Source: Lichenibacterium ramalinae
GTDB taxonomy: Bacteria; Pseudomonadota; Alphaproteobacteria; Rhizobiales; Beijerinckiaceae
Reading direction: 5' to 3'
Assembly (NCBI RefSeq): GCF_004137085.1
Contig: NZ_QYBC01000006.1
Span: 124,001 to 188,000 of the forward strand
Length of the DNA stretch: 64,000 nt
Part shown: positions 44,716 through 54,561 of the stretch, piece after piece
Position numbering within the stretch: position 1 is the first letter of the stretch
Layout: every line of letters begins with the position of its first letter
Program-made: the position numbers and the translations under genes
The notes under the pieces: generated by a model
What the model saw: the letters and a program-made list of their open reading frames with translations, nothing else
Told to the model about the DNA's origin: nothing
Databases searched by the model: none

Positions 44716-47187
44716 TCAGAAGGAGGTGCCGCCGGAGAAGCGGAACGCCTGGGTCACGTCGTATTTGTCCTTCGACAACGCGTAGGCGTAGTCGAAGCGG
44801 ATCGGGCCGAGCGGCGAAGCCCACAGGATCGAGGCACCGACCGACGAGCGGATCGCCGCCGAGTCGCGCACCTGGACGCAGGTCCCCTGGGTGTAGGTCG
44901 GGGCCTGCAGGCTGGCCACGCAGGCGCCGCCGCCCGGCGTGAAGTTGGTCTTGCCCTGGTAGCCGAAGAGCGTGCCGGCGTCGGAGAACAGGGCGCCGCG
45001 CAGGCCGAGGTCACGCGGCAGGTAGGGGATGGCGAACTGCACCTCGGCCGAGGCACCGAAGTAGGTGGAGCCGCCGAGGGGATTGTACTTGTAGGCGGCG
45101 AGGTTCGAGATGTCGCGCGGGCCGATGCCGCTCGGGGCGAAGCCGCGCACCAGCGTCGGGCCGAGCTGGAACTCGTCGGCGATGCGGAGCTGGCTTTCGC
45201 TGCCGAAGCCGGTGATCTGGCCGCCCTGCAGGTGGACGATGCCGACGATGTCCTCGAAGATCCCGTGATAGTAGCGCAGGTCGCCGCTGGTGCGGACGAA
45301 CTGGGAGTCGCCGCCGAGCCCGGCCACGTCGTTGCGCAGCTCGATGAACAGGCCCGAGGTCGGGTCCTTGCGGTTGTCGAGCGTGTTGTAGTCGAGCGTG
45401 AAGCCGGCCAGCGACGTCAGCGTCGAGCCCTGGGCCTGCTTGATGGCCAGCGAGGCTTCGCCGTTGGTCAGGCAGTTGTCGACCAAGGTCGGCGGGGTGC
45501 CGCCGAGGACGCCGACGCCGGGCGTCACGCCGTTCACCGGGAACTGACAGTCGTTATAGGGGTAGCTGGTCGTGTCCGGGATGTTGATGCGGGTGTTGTA
45601 GATCGAATAGTGCGGCGAGATGGAGAACTCGTCGGTGATCGGCACGCCGAGGCGCAGGGTGCCGCCCGTCACGAAGGTCCGGTAGTCGGTGTACTGGGTG
45701 TTGTCGCTCTGCTTGGCGAAGAGGTCGAAACCGGCCGCGATGCGGGTGTCGAGGATGTAGGGCTCGGTGAAGGAGAAGTCGATGCCGCGGGCGTTCTGCC
45801 CCTCCTGGATGGCGACCTTCACGAACTGGCCGCGGCCGAGGAAGTTCGACTCCGACACCGACAGTTCGGCGATGAAGCCGTCCGAGGTCGAATAGCCGCC
45901 GGACACGCCGAACGAACCCGTCGGCTGGTCCTCGACGTCCACGTCGACGATGACGCGGTCGGGCGAGGAGCCGGGCTGGTTGGTGATCTTGACCTTCTTG
46001 AAGAAGCCCAGCGAGTTCAGGCGACGTTCGGCCTTGTCGATCAGCACCTTGTTGTAGGGGTCGCCTTCGCCGATGTCGAACTCGCGACGGATCACGTATT
46101 CGCGCGTGCGGGTGTTCCCGTGGACGTTGATCCGCTCGATGTAGACGCGCGGACCCTCGTCGATCGTGAAGGCGATCGACACCGTGTGGGCCTGGTTGTT
46201 GCGGTCGCCGCGGGGCTTGACCTCGGCGAAGGCGAAGCCGCGGCGGGCCACCTCGCGGGTGAGCGCCTCGACGGACTTCTGCACGGCGTCGCCGTCGTAG
46301 GTGTCGCCGGACGAGAGCTTCAGGAAGGGCAGCAGCGAATCGCTGGTCACGCCGGGAATCTGGGTGTCGACCCGCACCGAGCTGACGGTGTACTGGGCGC
46401 CTTCCTCGATCTTGATGAGGACGTTGTAGCCGCCCTCGTCGGCGTCGAACTTCACGTCCGTGCCGACGATGCGGAAGTCGGCATAGCCGTTCTTGAGGTA
46501 GAAGCGGCGGATGAGGTCCTCGTCGGAGGAGATCTTCTCGGGGTCGTAGACGTCGGTGGTCTTCAGGAACGAGATGAGGTTCATCTCGGTCGTCGTCATG
46601 ATGCCGCGCAGCTTGCGCGAGGAATAGGCGTGGTTGCCGGCGAACTCGATGGCCTTGACGCCAGTCTTGGAGCCCTCGTCGATGGTGAAGACGACGTCGA
46701 CGCGACCGTTCGGCAGGTCGACGGTGCGGCTGGTCACCTTGGCGTTGCCGTTGCCGGAGCGGCGGTAGATCTCCTGGATGCGCTGCACGTCCGCCGCCAC
46801 GAAGGCCTGCGAATAGGGACCGCGCGTCTTGGAGGTGACCTCCGTCTCGAGCTGCTCGCTCTTGACCTTCTTGTTGCCCTCGAAGGCGACCCGGTTGATG
46901 ACGCCGTTCTCGGCGACGTGGACGACGATGCGCCCCCCGTCACGGCTCACGCGGACGTCCGAGAACAGGCCCGTGGCGTAGAGCGAGCGCACGGCGTCGT
47001 TGACCTTGCCCTCGTCGGTGCCCTGGAAATAGGTGCGGATCGTGTCGGCGTCGACGCGATGATTGCCTTCGACGACGATGGCGGAGGCGGGAACGGCGGC
47101 CACCGCCAGGGCGTTGGGGCCCAGCACGCAGGCCACGAGGCACAGGGCGAAGGCCAACCTGGTCAGACAGCCTCGAAGAAAACGCAT
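44716..47187 (-). CDS. bamA: Outer membrane protein assembly factor BamA
   Basis: Omp85 family insertase of beta-barrel proteins, 823 residues. Signal peptide [15 protein letters not shown] to about residue 32 (VAAVPAS). Five POTRA domains, residues about 33-430 ([52 protein letters not shown]). A 16-strand barrel ends in aromatic F (FRFSGGTSF) with the VRGF motif [15 protein letters not shown] in the L6 region. A Cys pair in the loops (YNDCQF, VDNCL) is noted. ATG 47187; a longer in-frame start at 47241 would move the signal peptide inside. It has its own predicted promoter upstream. Confidence 0.97.
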   Translation of the reverse strand: MRFLRGCLTRLAFALCLVACVLGPNALAVAAVPASAIVVEGNHRVDADTIRTYFQGTDEGKVNDAVRSLYATGLFSDVRVSRDGGRIVVHVAENGVINRVAFEGNKKVKSEQLETEVTSKTRGPYSQAFVAADVQRIQEIYRRSGNGNAKVTSRTVDLPNGRVDVVFTIDEGSKTGVKAIEFAGNHAYSSRKLRGIMTTTEMNLISFLKTTDVYDPEKISSDEDLIRRFYLKNGYADFRIVGTDVKFDADEGGYNVLIKIEEGAQYTVSSVRVDTQIPGVTSDSLLPFLKLSSGDTYDGDAVQKSVEALTREVARRGFAFAEVKPRGDRNNQAHTVSIAFTIDEGPRVYIERINVHGNTRTREYVIRREFDIGEGDPYNKVLIDKAERRLNSLGFFKKVKITNQPGSSPDRVIVDVDVEDQPTGSFGVSGGYSTSDGFIAELSVSESNFLGRGQFVKVAIQEGQNARGIDFSFTEPYILDTRIAAGFDLFAKQSDNTQYTDYRTFVTGGTLRLGVPITDEFSISPHYSIYNTRINIPDTTSYPYNDCQFPVNGVTPGVGVLGGTPPTLVDNCLTNGEASLAIKQAQGSTLTSLAGFTLDYNTLDNRKDPTSGLFIELRNDVAGLGGDSQFVRTSGDLRYYHGIFEDIVGIVHLQGGQITGFGSESQLRIADEFQLGPTLVRGFAPSGIGPRDISNLAAYKYNPLGGSTYFGASAEVQFAIPYLPRDLGLRGALFSDAGTLFGYQGKTNFTPGGGACVASLQAPTYTQGTCVQVRDSAAIRSSVGASILWASPLGPIRFDYAYALSKDKYDVTQAFRFSGGTSF

Positions 47188-47367
47188 CGGCAATCGATCC
47201 CTGTACAGCCATGGACGGCGGAGCCGCCGTGGTCGACTCACCCCGGGGGGTGCGCTTTTTTCACTACCCGAGTCTGCGAGCAGGCTCCAGCGTCCCCTTT
47301 TCCGGGAATTTCGCTTCTACAAGGTTTACGAACCCCGGCCTACAGCGCGACCGGAGCCGTGCGCCCG

Positions 47368-47396
47368 ATTATCGTATGACGTTGCAGGCGGGTCAC
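47368..47396 (-). promoter_or_regulatory. Predicted bamA promoter
   Basis: Minus-strand GTGACC (47396-47391), 17-bp spacer, GATAAT (47373-47368). The -10 matches five of six and the -35 four of six. It would give bamA-lpxD-lpxB an internal start within the long cluster. Confidence 0.5.
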
Positions 47397-47420
47397 GTCC
47401 CCGATCGCAGGCCGACGCGA

Positions 47421-47445
47421 AGCGAGCGCCACCGGGGCGCTCGCT
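47421..47445 (-). terminator. Hairpin after rseP
   Basis: AGCGAGCGCC (47421-47430) and GGCGCTCGCT (47436-47445) give a perfect 10-bp stem with a 5-nt loop, 45 bp after the rseP stop. No U-tract follows on the minus strand. Possible rho-assisted terminator before the bamA promoter. Confidence 0.45.
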
Positions 47446-47490
47446 AAGTTCGGCCGAGGGATCGAGGGAAACTGTCGCGTCCCCGCGCCG

Positions 47491-48624
47491 TCAACCCCGG
47501 GCGTAGTGGGCCAGGTCGTTGTAGGTCGCGAAGATCATCAGCATGGACACCAGCGCCAGGCCGATTTTGAAGCCGAACTCCTGGGCGCCGAGGCTCATGG
47601 GGCGGCCCCGCAGGGCTTCGAAGGCGAAATACAGCAGGTGGCCGCCGTCGAGCAACGGCACCGGCACGAGGTTGATGAGGCCGATCGAGATGGACAGGAT
47701 GGCGATGAGGTTGAACAGCGGGCCGATGCCGATCTTGGCCACCTGCCCGGCCACGCCCGCCACGCCGATGGGGCCGGACAGCTGGTCGGGCTTCTCGCGG
47801 CCGAGCACGAGGCCGCTCACGTAGGCGGCGGTGCGGTCGATGACGAACCAGGTGTCGTGGGCGGCCTCGGCGGCGGCATCCCCGAGGCCGAGGCGCTCCG
47901 TCCGTACGTCGTGGGGATCGGTGGAGGCGGCGACGCCGAGCACGCCGATGCTGGCGGTTCCGAGCGCACCCTTGACGTCGCGGCGCTCGGGCGTCGCCGT
48001 CAGCGACACGTCGTGGCCGTCCCGCTCGACGCCGAAGGCCAGCGCGACGCCGCTCGACGCGCTGACGATCTTCTGCATGTCGACGAAGCTGCGGATGGGC
48101 TGGCCGTCGATGGACGTGACGACGTCGCCCGGGGCGAAGCCGGCGCGGGCGGCGGCGCTGTCGGCCTGGACCGTGGCGACCCGCGGCAACAGGATGGAGC
48201 GGCCTTCGACGTAGAAGATGCCCGTCATGATGACGATGGCGAGGATGAAGTTGGCGATGGGACCGGCCGCCACGATGGCGGCGCGCTCGTGCACCGGCTG
48301 GGCCGCGAAGGTGACGGCGCGCTCGGCCGGCGACATGGTCGACACGGCCTCGCTGGTGCCCACGCTGGCGGCGTTGGGATCGCCATGGAACTTGACGTAG
48401 CCGCCGAGCGGGATGGCGGCGAGGCGCCAGCGCGTGCCGTAGCGGTCGACCCGCGCGAAGAGTTCCGGGCCGAAGCCGATTGAGAAGGCGTCGACCTTCA
48501 CGCCGCACCAGCGACCGACCAGGAAATGGCCGAGCTCATGGAAGAACACCACTACCGTCATGACGAAGACGAACGGCACGAGGGTGGACAGGAGCGACAT
48601 GATGGGGCCGAACAGCAGCGACAT
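47491..48624 (-). CDS. rseP: RIP metalloprotease RseP (site-2 protease)
   Basis: Inner-membrane zinc protease that cleaves anti-sigma factors or signal-peptide remnants. 377 residues. Zinc motif HELGH at residues 29-33 in TM1, PDZ domain around residues 130-200 (FAPGDVVTSIDGQPIRSF) and the third metal ligand region NLVPVPLLDGGHLL. GGAGTTCCCC precedes ATG 48624. It lies between dxr and bamA as in most proteobacteria. Confidence 0.95.
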   Translation of the reverse strand: MSLLFGPIMSLLSTLVPFVFVMTVVVFFHELGHFLVGRWCGVKVDAFSIGFGPELFARVDRYGTRWRLAAIPLGGYVKFHGDPNAASVGTSEAVSTMSPAERAVTFAAQPVHERAAIVAAGPIANFILAIVIMTGIFYVEGRSILLPRVATVQADSAAARAGFAPGDVVTSIDGQPIRSFVDMQKIVSASSGVALAFGVERDGHDVSLTATPERRDVKGALGTASIGVLGVAASTDPHDVRTERLGLGDAAAEAAHDTWFVIDRTAAYVSGLVLGREKPDQLSGPIGVAGVAGQVAKIGIGPLFNLIAILSISIGLINLVPVPLLDGGHLLYFAFEALRGRPMSLGAQEFGFKIGLALVSMLMIFATYNDLAHYARG

Positions 48625-48717
48625 GGGGAACTCCGTGCATCCCGGGCCGCCAGCGCCCCGCGAGGCGCCGGCCGACCGGAATGGTTACCAGAGCGTTACT
48701 GTCTCACTTCGAGCTCA

Positions 48718-49938
48718 TCAATGTAAGAGAGCCGCGGCCCTTTCTCTCGCGACATGGTCAACGGCCAGGGCCTCGTCGATGCCGGCCGGAGTCGCGGCTT
48801 CGCCGAAGGCGTTAGCGGCCTCGCAGACGCGCTCGACGATGCGGACGATGTCGGAGAAGCCGATGCGGCGCGCCACGAAGGCATCCACCGCCACCTCGTT
48901 GGCGGCGTTGAACACGGTCGGCAGCCCGCCCCCGGCCTGCAGCGCCGCCATGGCGACCCGCAGCCCGGGAAAGCGGGCGAGGTCGGGCTTCTCGAAGGTC
49001 AGCGAGCCGACGGCGGCGAGGTCGAGCTTGCGCGCCCCGCTCTCGATCCGCCGCGGGTAGGTCAGGCAATGGGCGATCGGCACCCGCATGTCCGGGAGGG
49101 CGAGGCCCGCCGTGACGGAGCCGTCGGCGAAGGACACGAGGCCGTGCACCACCGATTGGGGATGCACCACCACGTCGAGCCTGTCGGCCGGGACGCCGAA
49201 GAGGTGGTGGGCCTCGATCAGTTCCAGGCCCTTGTTGATGAGGCCGGCGGAATCGATCGTCACCTTGGGACCCATGGCCCAGTTGGGGTGGGCGAGGGCC
49301 TCGTCGAGCGTGGCGGCGGCGATCCGCTCGGCCGACCAGTCCCGGAACGGCCCGCCCGAGGCCGTCAGCGTCATGCGCTCGATCGTGTCCCAATCGGCGT
49401 CGCCCAGCGCCTGGAAGATGGCGTTGTGTTCGCTGTCGAGCGGCAGCAGCGTGGCGCCGTGCCGCCGGGCGGCCGCCATCACGGCGGCGCCGGCGCAGAC
49501 CAGCGTCTCCTTGTTGGCGAGGGCGATCGTATGGCCGGCCTCGATGGCGGCGAAGGTCGGCCGCATGCCGGCCGTGCCGGCGATGGCGCCGATGACGAGG
49601 TCGCAGGGGCGGCGCGCCGCCTCCACGACGGCGTCGGGCCCCGCCGCGCAGGCGATACCGGTGCCGGCCAGCGCGCTTCTGAGCGCCGGGAGGCCGGCCG
49701 GGTCGGCGAGCGCGGCGAAGCCGGCGCGCAGCGTGATCGCCGTCCTGGCCAGGGCTTCGCCATCGCGCCCCCCCGCCACGGCCGCCACCGTGAAGGCGTC
49801 GGGGTGGAGCTTGAGGATCTCGGCCGTCGACCGGCCGATCGACCCCGTCGCGCCCAGGATCACCAGCGTCTTGGGGCCGGCATCGCCCGGCCCCGTGCCG
49901 AAGGATCGGTCTTGCGGCGCGTCGCGGCCCGACATCAT
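48718..49938 (-). CDS. dxr: 1-deoxy-D-xylulose-5-phosphate reductoisomerase
   Basis: Second enzyme of the MEP isoprenoid pathway, making 2-C-methyl-erythritol 4-phosphate with NADPH. About 406 residues. NADPH motif LGATGSIGRSTAEI near residue 30, metal/substrate residues in LPLDSEHNAIFQAL, ASGGPFR and HPNWAMGPKVTIDSA. ATG 49938 has GGTGAG 7 nt upstream; ATG 49953, which overlaps the cdsA stop, and ATG 49935 are alternatives. Co-transcribed with cdsA. Confidence 0.95.
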   Translation of the reverse strand: MMSGRDAPQDRSFGTGPGDAGPKTLVILGATGSIGRSTAEILKLHPDAFTVAAVAGGRDGEALARTAITLRAGFAALADPAGLPALRSALAGTGIACAAGPDAVVEAARRPCDLVIGAIAGTAGMRPTFAAIEAGHTIALANKETLVCAGAAVMAAARRHGATLLPLDSEHNAIFQALGDADWDTIERMTLTASGGPFRDWSAERIAAATLDEALAHPNWAMGPKVTIDSAGLINKGLELIEAHHLFGVPADRLDVVVHPQSVVHGLVSFADGSVTAGLALPDMRVPIAHCLTYPRRIESGARKLDLAAVGSLTFEKPDLARFPGLRVAMAALQAGGGLPTVFNAANEVAVDAFVARRIGFSDIVRIVERVCEAANAFGEAATPAGIDEALAVDHVARERAAALLH

Positions 49939-49946
49939 GCGTGTTC

Positions 49947-50810
49947 TCACCATTTGAGCAGCCCTGCCCCGGCCCCGTCGGGACCGAAGCGCCACAGACC
50001 GACGGCCGCCGCGAAGACGGCTGCCGCGATGAACCCGTCGAGGCGGTCCATGACGCCGCCGTGTCCGGGAATGAGGGAGCCGGCGTCCTTCACGCCGAAT
50101 CGACGCTTCAGGGTCGATTCGAACAGGTCGCCGGCCTGGGCGAGCGCCCCGCCGACGAAGCCCGCCGCCAGCAGCCACGCCAGGCCGCCGGTGCGCGGAG
50201 CCACGAGCAGGCCCAGCAGGCCCCCGCACGCGACCCCGACGAGGAAACCCGACCAGGTCTTGGACGGCGACAGGCGGGGAGCCAGCTTGGGGCCGCCGAT
50301 GGCGCGCCCCCCGAAGAACGCCATCGTGTCGGTGCCCCAGACCACGGCGAAGAGCCAGGCCACGGCGGCGAAGCCGTCCTCCTGCGAATGGCGGAGCAGC
50401 GGCAGGGCCAGGGCGAGAACGCCGGCATAGAGCGGCCCGCCGGCGGCGATGCCGCGCCGTCCGGGCTCGGCCAGCAGCGCCGTGACGCCGGCGCCGAGCG
50501 CCAGCGCGACGAGGGCGTGGCCCGGCTCCGCCCGGCCAGCCAGCAGGGCCGCCGCCGCCAGGGCCGCGCCGCCCAGCAGCACCAGCGGGTTGCGGCGCGA
50601 CAGGCCCGCCAGCCCGTGCCATTCCCACAGGACGGCGACGGCGGCGAGCCACCAGAAGAGATCGAACAGCGGACCGCCCAGGACGGCCGTGGCCAGCGCC
50701 GCCGCCCCCATGACGACGGCCGACAGAACGCGCGGCAGGAGTTCCGCCCGTCCGCCGGGCCGCGCCGGGGCCGGCACCGACCGGTCGCTCCCGGGCTGCA
50801 TCGGGGTCAT
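49947..50810 (-). CDS. cdsA: Phosphatidate cytidylyltransferase
   Basis: Inner-membrane enzyme making CDP-diacylglycerol from phosphatidate and CTP. 287 residues with about seven hydrophobic segments. The CDS signature is intact near the C-terminus: [20 protein letters not shown] followed by [20 protein letters not shown] precedes it. ATG 50810 overlaps the uppS stop by 4 bp (ATGA). Confidence 0.95.
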   Translation of the reverse strand: MTPMQPGSDRSVPAPARPGGRAELLPRVLSAVVMGAAALATAVLGGPLFDLFWWLAAVAVLWEWHGLAGLSRRNPLVLLGGAALAAAALLAGRAEPGHALVALALGAGVTALLAEPGRRGIAAGGPLYAGVLALALPLLRHSQEDGFAAVAWLFAVVWGTDTMAFFGGRAIGGPKLAPRLSPSKTWSGFLVGVACGGLLGLLVAPRTGGLAWLLAAGFVGGALAQAGDLFESTLKRRFGVKDAGSLIPGHGGVMDRLDGFIAAAVFAAAVGLWRFGPDGAGAGLLKW

Positions 50811-51676
50811 TGGGCGGATTTGACCTTCCGCTCCAGCTCGGCCGGCCGGATCCCGCCGAAGCGCCGCTCGCGCGACATGTAGGCTTCCAGCGCCGTCTGC
50901 AACGCGTCGCGGTCGAAATCCGGCCAGTGGCAGGGCAGGAACACGAATTCCGCGTAGGCGGCCTGCCACATCAGGAAGTTCGACAGGCGCTGCTCGCCCG
51001 ACGTGCGGATGATGAGGTCCGGGTCAGGGATGCCGGCCGTGTCGAGATGCGCCGTCACGGTTTCGGGACCGATGGAGGCGGGATCGATCGTGCCGGCCCT
51101 CACGCCCTCGGCGATGCGGCGCATGGCGGAGGCGATCTCCTGGCGGCTGCCGTAGTTGAACGCCACTACCAGCACGAGGCCGGCATTGGCACGGGTCAGC
51201 TCTTCCGCGTCGGCCAGCAGGGTCCGGATGTCGGCCGTCAGCCGGTCGCGCTCGCCGATGATGCGCACGCGGACGCCGTTGCGGTGCAGGTCGGCGAGGT
51301 CCTTGCGGATGAAGCGCTTCAGCAGCCCCATGAGGTCCGACACCTCCTCGACGGGGCGCGTCCAGTTCTCGGAGGAGAAGCTGTAGACGGTGAGGAAGCG
51401 GACGCCGAGGTCGGAGGCCGACTTCACGGTCGCCCGGAGGGCCTCGACGCCGCGGCGGTGGCCCTCGAGGCGCGGCATGCCGCGGGCCGCGGCCCAGCGG
51501 CCGTTCCCGTCCATGATGATGCCGACATGGGCCGGGACGCGGCTCGCCTCGCGGGTCGCGCCGACGTCCGAACCGAAGCCGGGCTCGCGCTCCCGGCCGG
51601 CATCGGCGCCACCTCGGCCGTCGTCACCTGGGGTGGTCTGCATCTTGGCTGTCCGCAGCATCCGGCCGGCATCCAT
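50807..51676 (-). CDS. uppS: Isoprenyl transferase (undecaprenyl diphosphate synthase)
   Basis: Cis-prenyltransferase producing the C55 carrier for peptidoglycan. 289 residues, about 40 longer at the N-terminus than typical. Catalytic loop [13 protein letters not shown] starts near residue 50, then [20 protein letters not shown], and [17 protein letters not shown] with AYAEF. The start is uncertain: ATG 51676, GTG 51685 or ATG 51643 (MQTTPGDDG). It follows frr by about 20 bp. Confidence 0.94.
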   Translation of the reverse strand: MDAGRMLRTAKMQTTPGDDGRGGADAGREREPGFGSDVGATREASRVPAHVGIIMDGNGRWAAARGMPRLEGHRRGVEALRATVKSASDLGVRFLTVYSFSSENWTRPVEEVSDLMGLLKRFIRKDLADLHRNGVRVRIIGERDRLTADIRTLLADAEELTRANAGLVLVVAFNYGSRQEIASAMRRIAEGVRAGTIDPASIGPETVTAHLDTAGIPDPDLIIRTSGEQRLSNFLMWQAAYAEFVFLPCHWPDFDRDALQTALEAYMSRERRFGGIRPAELERKVKSAQ

Positions 51677-51695
51677 CAGGCCCACGTCCGCAGGC

Positions 51696-52256
51696 CTAGA
51701 CCTGCATGATCTCTTTTTCCTTGGAGTCCACCGTCCCGTCGACCTCGGAGACGTATTGGTCGGTCAGCTTCTGCACCTCGCCGGCGAGGCGCTTCTCGTC
51801 GTCCTCGGAGATGTCCTTGTCCTTGAGCAGCTTCTTCAGCCGGTCGATGCCGTCGCGGCGGACGTGGCGCACCGCCACCTTGCCTTCCTCGCCGTATTTA
51901 TGCGCGTATTTGACCATCTCCTTGCGGCGCTGCTCGTTGAGCTCCGGAATGCGGATGCGCAGCAGCTGGCCCTCGACGGTGGGGGACAGGCCGAGGTTGG
52001 CGTCGCGGATGGCCTTCTCGACGGCACTCACCATGCCCTTGTCCCAGACCTGGACGGCGAGGGCGCGCGGCTCCGGCACCGTGATGCTGGCCACCTGGTT
52101 CAGCGGCATGGTCTGCCCGTAGGCATGCACCATGACGGGCTCGACCAGGGCCGCGCTGGCGCGCCCGGTCCGCAGGCCGGCCAGCTCGTGCTTGAGCGAC
52201 TGGATGGCGCTCTGCATGCGGCGTTTCAGGTCGGCGACGTCGAATTCTGCGCTCAC
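51696..52256 (-). CDS. frr: Ribosome recycling factor
   Basis: Splits post-termination ribosomes with EF-G. 186 residues, standard length, starting at GTG 52256 ([14 protein letters not shown]). Conserved [13 protein letters not shown] near 30, the hinge region [18 protein letters not shown] and the [17 protein letters not shown] segment. It lies 316 bp downstream of pyrH, a wider gap than usual. Confidence 0.96.
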   Translation of the reverse strand: MSAEFDVADLKRRMQSAIQSLKHELAGLRTGRASAALVEPVMVHAYGQTMPLNQVASITVPEPRALAVQVWDKGMVSAVEKAIRDANLGLSPTVEGQLLRIRIPELNEQRRKEMVKYAHKYGEEGKVAVRHVRRDGIDRLKKLLKDKDISEDDEKRLAGEVQKLTDQYVSEVDGTVDSKEKEIMQV

Positions 52257-52572
52257 GATGACAAGTCCGTTCTCGAATCCGCCCGCCGCCCGGGCCGAAG
52301 CCCAGGGTAGCGAAGCGCCCTCCCTTAACACGTGCGCGTCTTCATTCGCACGTCCAATCGCGTCGTGGCCACGGAGAATGCGCTGGGAACGCGGCCCGGG
52401 TCGAGCCCCGGCGGCCCCGGCCGGCCGCATGCCGCCTTATGTCGCGCGCCGGGCCGGGCGCTCGGACCGGCTCAGATTTCGTGAATCCATCCGACGCGGG
52501 CCCGGTTCCCGGCTGAGAACGCCGAGGCAATGCCCCTCTCGTCCCGAGCCCCGGACCATCGTCCCCAGGCTC
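52257..52572. other. 316-bp gene-free spacer between pyrH and frr
   Basis: No credible gene. Contains a 7-bp inverted repeat at 52330-52353 and otherwise GC-rich sequence. On the minus strand it is the pyrH 3' UTR and frr leader. I found no strong promoter. Confidence 0.6.
52330..52353. repeat. Inverted repeat in the pyrH-frr spacer
   Basis: ACGTGCG (52330-52336) and CGCACGT (52347-52353) pair perfectly with a 10-nt AT-rich loop. Could be an attenuator-like or regulatory hairpin ahead of frr, or a protein-binding site. Confidence 0.4.
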
Positions 52573-53301
52573 TCAGGGCGTCACCATGGTGAAGGTGCCG
52601 GTGCCCTCGAGGGCCGCCCGGATGGCGCCGTCGACCGCGATGGAGAACACGATGATGGGGATGCGGTTCTCGCGCGCCAGGGCGAAGGCCGCCGTGTCCA
52701 TCACGGCGAGGTTCTTGTTGATGGCTTCGTCGTGGGTGAGCTGGACGAAGCGCGTGGCGGCCGGGTCGCGCTTGGGGTCGGCGGTATAGACGCCGTCGAC
52801 CTGCGTGGCCTTCATCACGGCGTCGCAGGAAAGCTCGGCGGCCCGCAGCACCGCGCCGGTGTCGGTGGTGAAGAAGGGGTTGCCGGTGCCGCCCGCCAGG
52901 ACGCAGATGCGGCCCTTGGCGAGGTGGTGCAGCGCCGCCTGGCGCGAATAGGGCTGGCACACGGAGGGCATGGGCACGGCGGAGAGCGCGCGGGCCGGAT
53001 AGCCCTCGGCCTCGATCGCGGCCTCGATGGCGAGGGCATTCATCACCGTCGCCAGCATGCCGATCGAATCGGCGCGCGCGCGCTCGATGCCCTTGGTGGC
53101 GCCCTGGATACCGCGGAAGAAGTTGCCGCCTCCCACCACGACGGCGATCTCGACGCCGCTGTCGGACGCCGACGCGAGGTCGGCCGCGATCCGCTGCACC
53201 GTCGGGGCATTCAGCCCATGCGCGTCGGGCCCCGTCAGGGCCTCGCCCGACAGCTTGACGACGACCCGCCTGAACATCCCCGCACTCTGGCCCGCGTTCA
53301 T
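52573..53301 (-). CDS. pyrH: UMP kinase
   Basis: Amino-acid-kinase-fold enzyme phosphorylating UMP to UDP. 242 residues. VVVKLSGEAL near residue 12, VGGGNFFRG, GMLATVMNALAI, GTGNPFFTTDT and DGVYTADPK. GGAAGGATGA lies 5 nt before ATG 53301; the alternative internal start is MFRRVVVKL. It begins 107 bp after tsf. Confidence 0.97.
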   Translation of the reverse strand: MNAGQSAGMFRRVVVKLSGEALTGPDAHGLNAPTVQRIAADLASASDSGVEIAVVVGGGNFFRGIQGATKGIERARADSIGMLATVMNALAIEAAIEAEGYPARALSAVPMPSVCQPYSRQAALHHLAKGRICVLAGGTGNPFFTTDTGAVLRAAELSCDAVMKATQVDGVYTADPKRDPAATRFVQLTHDEAINKNLAVMDTAAFALARENRIPIIVFSIAVDGAIRAALEGTGTFTMVTP

Positions 53302-53357
53302 CGGCTCATCCTTCCGTGTTGCGCTGCGGTGGCCGATTCAGGCCTCCCACATGCGAA

Positions 53358-53378
53358 GGGCGGCACCTGGTGCCGCCC
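53358..53378 (-). terminator. GC hairpin between tsf and pyrH
   Basis: GGGCGGCAC-ctg-GTGCCGCCC, a perfect 9-bp stem 30 bp after the tsf stop. No clear U-tract. It may act as a partial terminator so that pyrH is expressed below rpsB-tsf. Confidence 0.5.
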
Positions 53379-53408
53379 TCCTCCTACGTCAATTATGGGC
53401 CGAGCGCC

Positions 53409-54332
53409 TCAGCCGTTGCCCGACATGCTGGCGACTTCGGCGGCGAAATCGGGCTCCTCCGGCTTCTCGATGCCCTCGCCGAGCGCGAAGCGGGCGAAGC
53501 CCTTCAGCGTCACGGGGGCGCCGACGGTCTTCTCGGCCTCCTTGACGGCCTGGGCGACGGTCTTGGCGCCGTCGTGGATGTAGCTCTGGTCGAGCAGGCT
53601 CACCTCCTTGTAGTAGGACTTGAGGCCGCTCTCGACGATCTTCTCGAGGATGTGAGCGGGCTTGCCGGCGTTCTTGTCGGCCAGCACGGCCTTCTCGCGC
53701 TCGACCACCGCGGGGTCGATCGACGACGCGTCGAGGCCGAGCGGGCTCGCTGCCGCCACATGCATGGCGAGCTGGCGCCCGAGCGCCTGGAGCTCCTCGG
53801 CCTTGCCGGTCGATTCCAGGGCCACGATCACGGCGATCTTGCCGAGGCCGTCGCCGGTCGAACCGTGGACGTACTGGCCCACCACGCCTTCGCCGACCTC
53901 GAGGCTGGCGACGCGGCGCAGCGTCATGTTCTCGCCGATCGTCGCGATGGCGTTGGAGATCGCCTCCTGGACGGTGCCGCCGGCCGAAGCCTTGGCGCCG
54001 AGCACACCCTCGACGGTGCCGCCCTGCTGCAGGGCGACCTTGGCGACGTCCTTGACCAGCGCCTGGAAGTCGGCGTTGCGGGCCACGAAATCGGTCTCGG
54101 AATTGACCTCGACGACGACGCCGCGCTTGCCGTCGACGAGCGCCGCCACGAGGCCCTCGGCGGCCACGCGGCCGGACTTCTTGGCAGCCTTGGTGATGCC
54201 CTTCTTGCGCAGCCAGTCCACGGCGGCTTCGACGTCGCCCGACGTCTCGTTGAGGGCGTTCTTGCAGTCCATCATGCCGGCGCCGGTCTTCTCGCGAAGA
54301 TCCTTCACCATCGCGGCCGAAATCGTGGCCAT
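53409..54332 (-). CDS. tsf: Elongation factor Ts
   Basis: Nucleotide exchange factor for EF-Tu. 307 residues. N-terminal UBA-like domain with [16 protein letters not shown] near residue 12, then the dimer core with [16 protein letters not shown] near residue 76. GAGGTGATTC precedes ATG 54332. It is separated from rpsB by 229 bp that carry a nested palindrome. Confidence 0.97.
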   Translation of the reverse strand: MATISAAMVKDLREKTGAGMMDCKNALNETSGDVEAAVDWLRKKGITKAAKKSGRVAAEGLVAALVDGKRGVVVEVNSETDFVARNADFQALVKDVAKVALQQGGTVEGVLGAKASAGGTVQEAISNAIATIGENMTLRRVASLEVGEGVVGQYVHGSTGDGLGKIAVIVALESTGKAEELQALGRQLAMHVAAASPLGLDASSIDPAVVEREKAVLADKNAGKPAHILEKIVESGLKSYYKEVSLLDQSYIHDGAKTVAQAVKEAEKTVGAPVTLKGFARFALGEGIEKPEEPDFAAEVASMSGNG

Positions 54333-54377
54333 GAATCACCTCAGAGTTGGATGTCGAACGGCGATCAGGGCCCCCAT

Positions 54378-54447
54378 GGAAACGACCGCTTCATGACATC
54401 GGAGCTTCGCGCAGCGCGAAATTCCATGCGACGAAGCGGTCGTTTCC
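54378..54447. repeat. Nested palindromic element between rpsB and tsf
   Basis: Outer arms GGAAACGACCGCTTC (54378-54392) and GAAGCGGTCGTTTCC (54433-54447) are perfect 15-bp complements. Inside, TTCGCGC (54406-54412) and GCGCGAA (54414-54420) form a second stem. The 70-bp module looks like a dispersed bacterial palindromic (REP/BIME-like) element or an elaborate intercistronic hairpin. Confidence 0.65.
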
Positions 54448-54561
54448 GTCCGGAAGGCGCCGGCGGGGCGCGGGATCTGCCCCGCCCGGCCGGCCTGGAT
54501 CGCCGCCGGCCGCGCCCCGCTGGGGCCTCGGCCGATAGGAAGATGATGGTCCGACGCCGGA

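Larger units (their letters stand above)
47188..47490. other. 303-bp gene-free spacer between rseP and bamA
   Basis: Holds three things: a 10-bp stem hairpin at 47421-47445, a predicted bamA promoter at 47368-47396, and a 170-nt bamA leader with a C6 tract and T6 run (47248-47270). No ORF of note and no RNA gene signature. Confidence 0.7.

Noticed and set aside
54448-54561. Terminator of rpsB in the GC-rich sequence after the nested palindrome
   Set aside because: Several overlapping GC stems are possible (for example GGCGGGGC with GCCCCGCC), but none has a U-tract and I cannot choose one.
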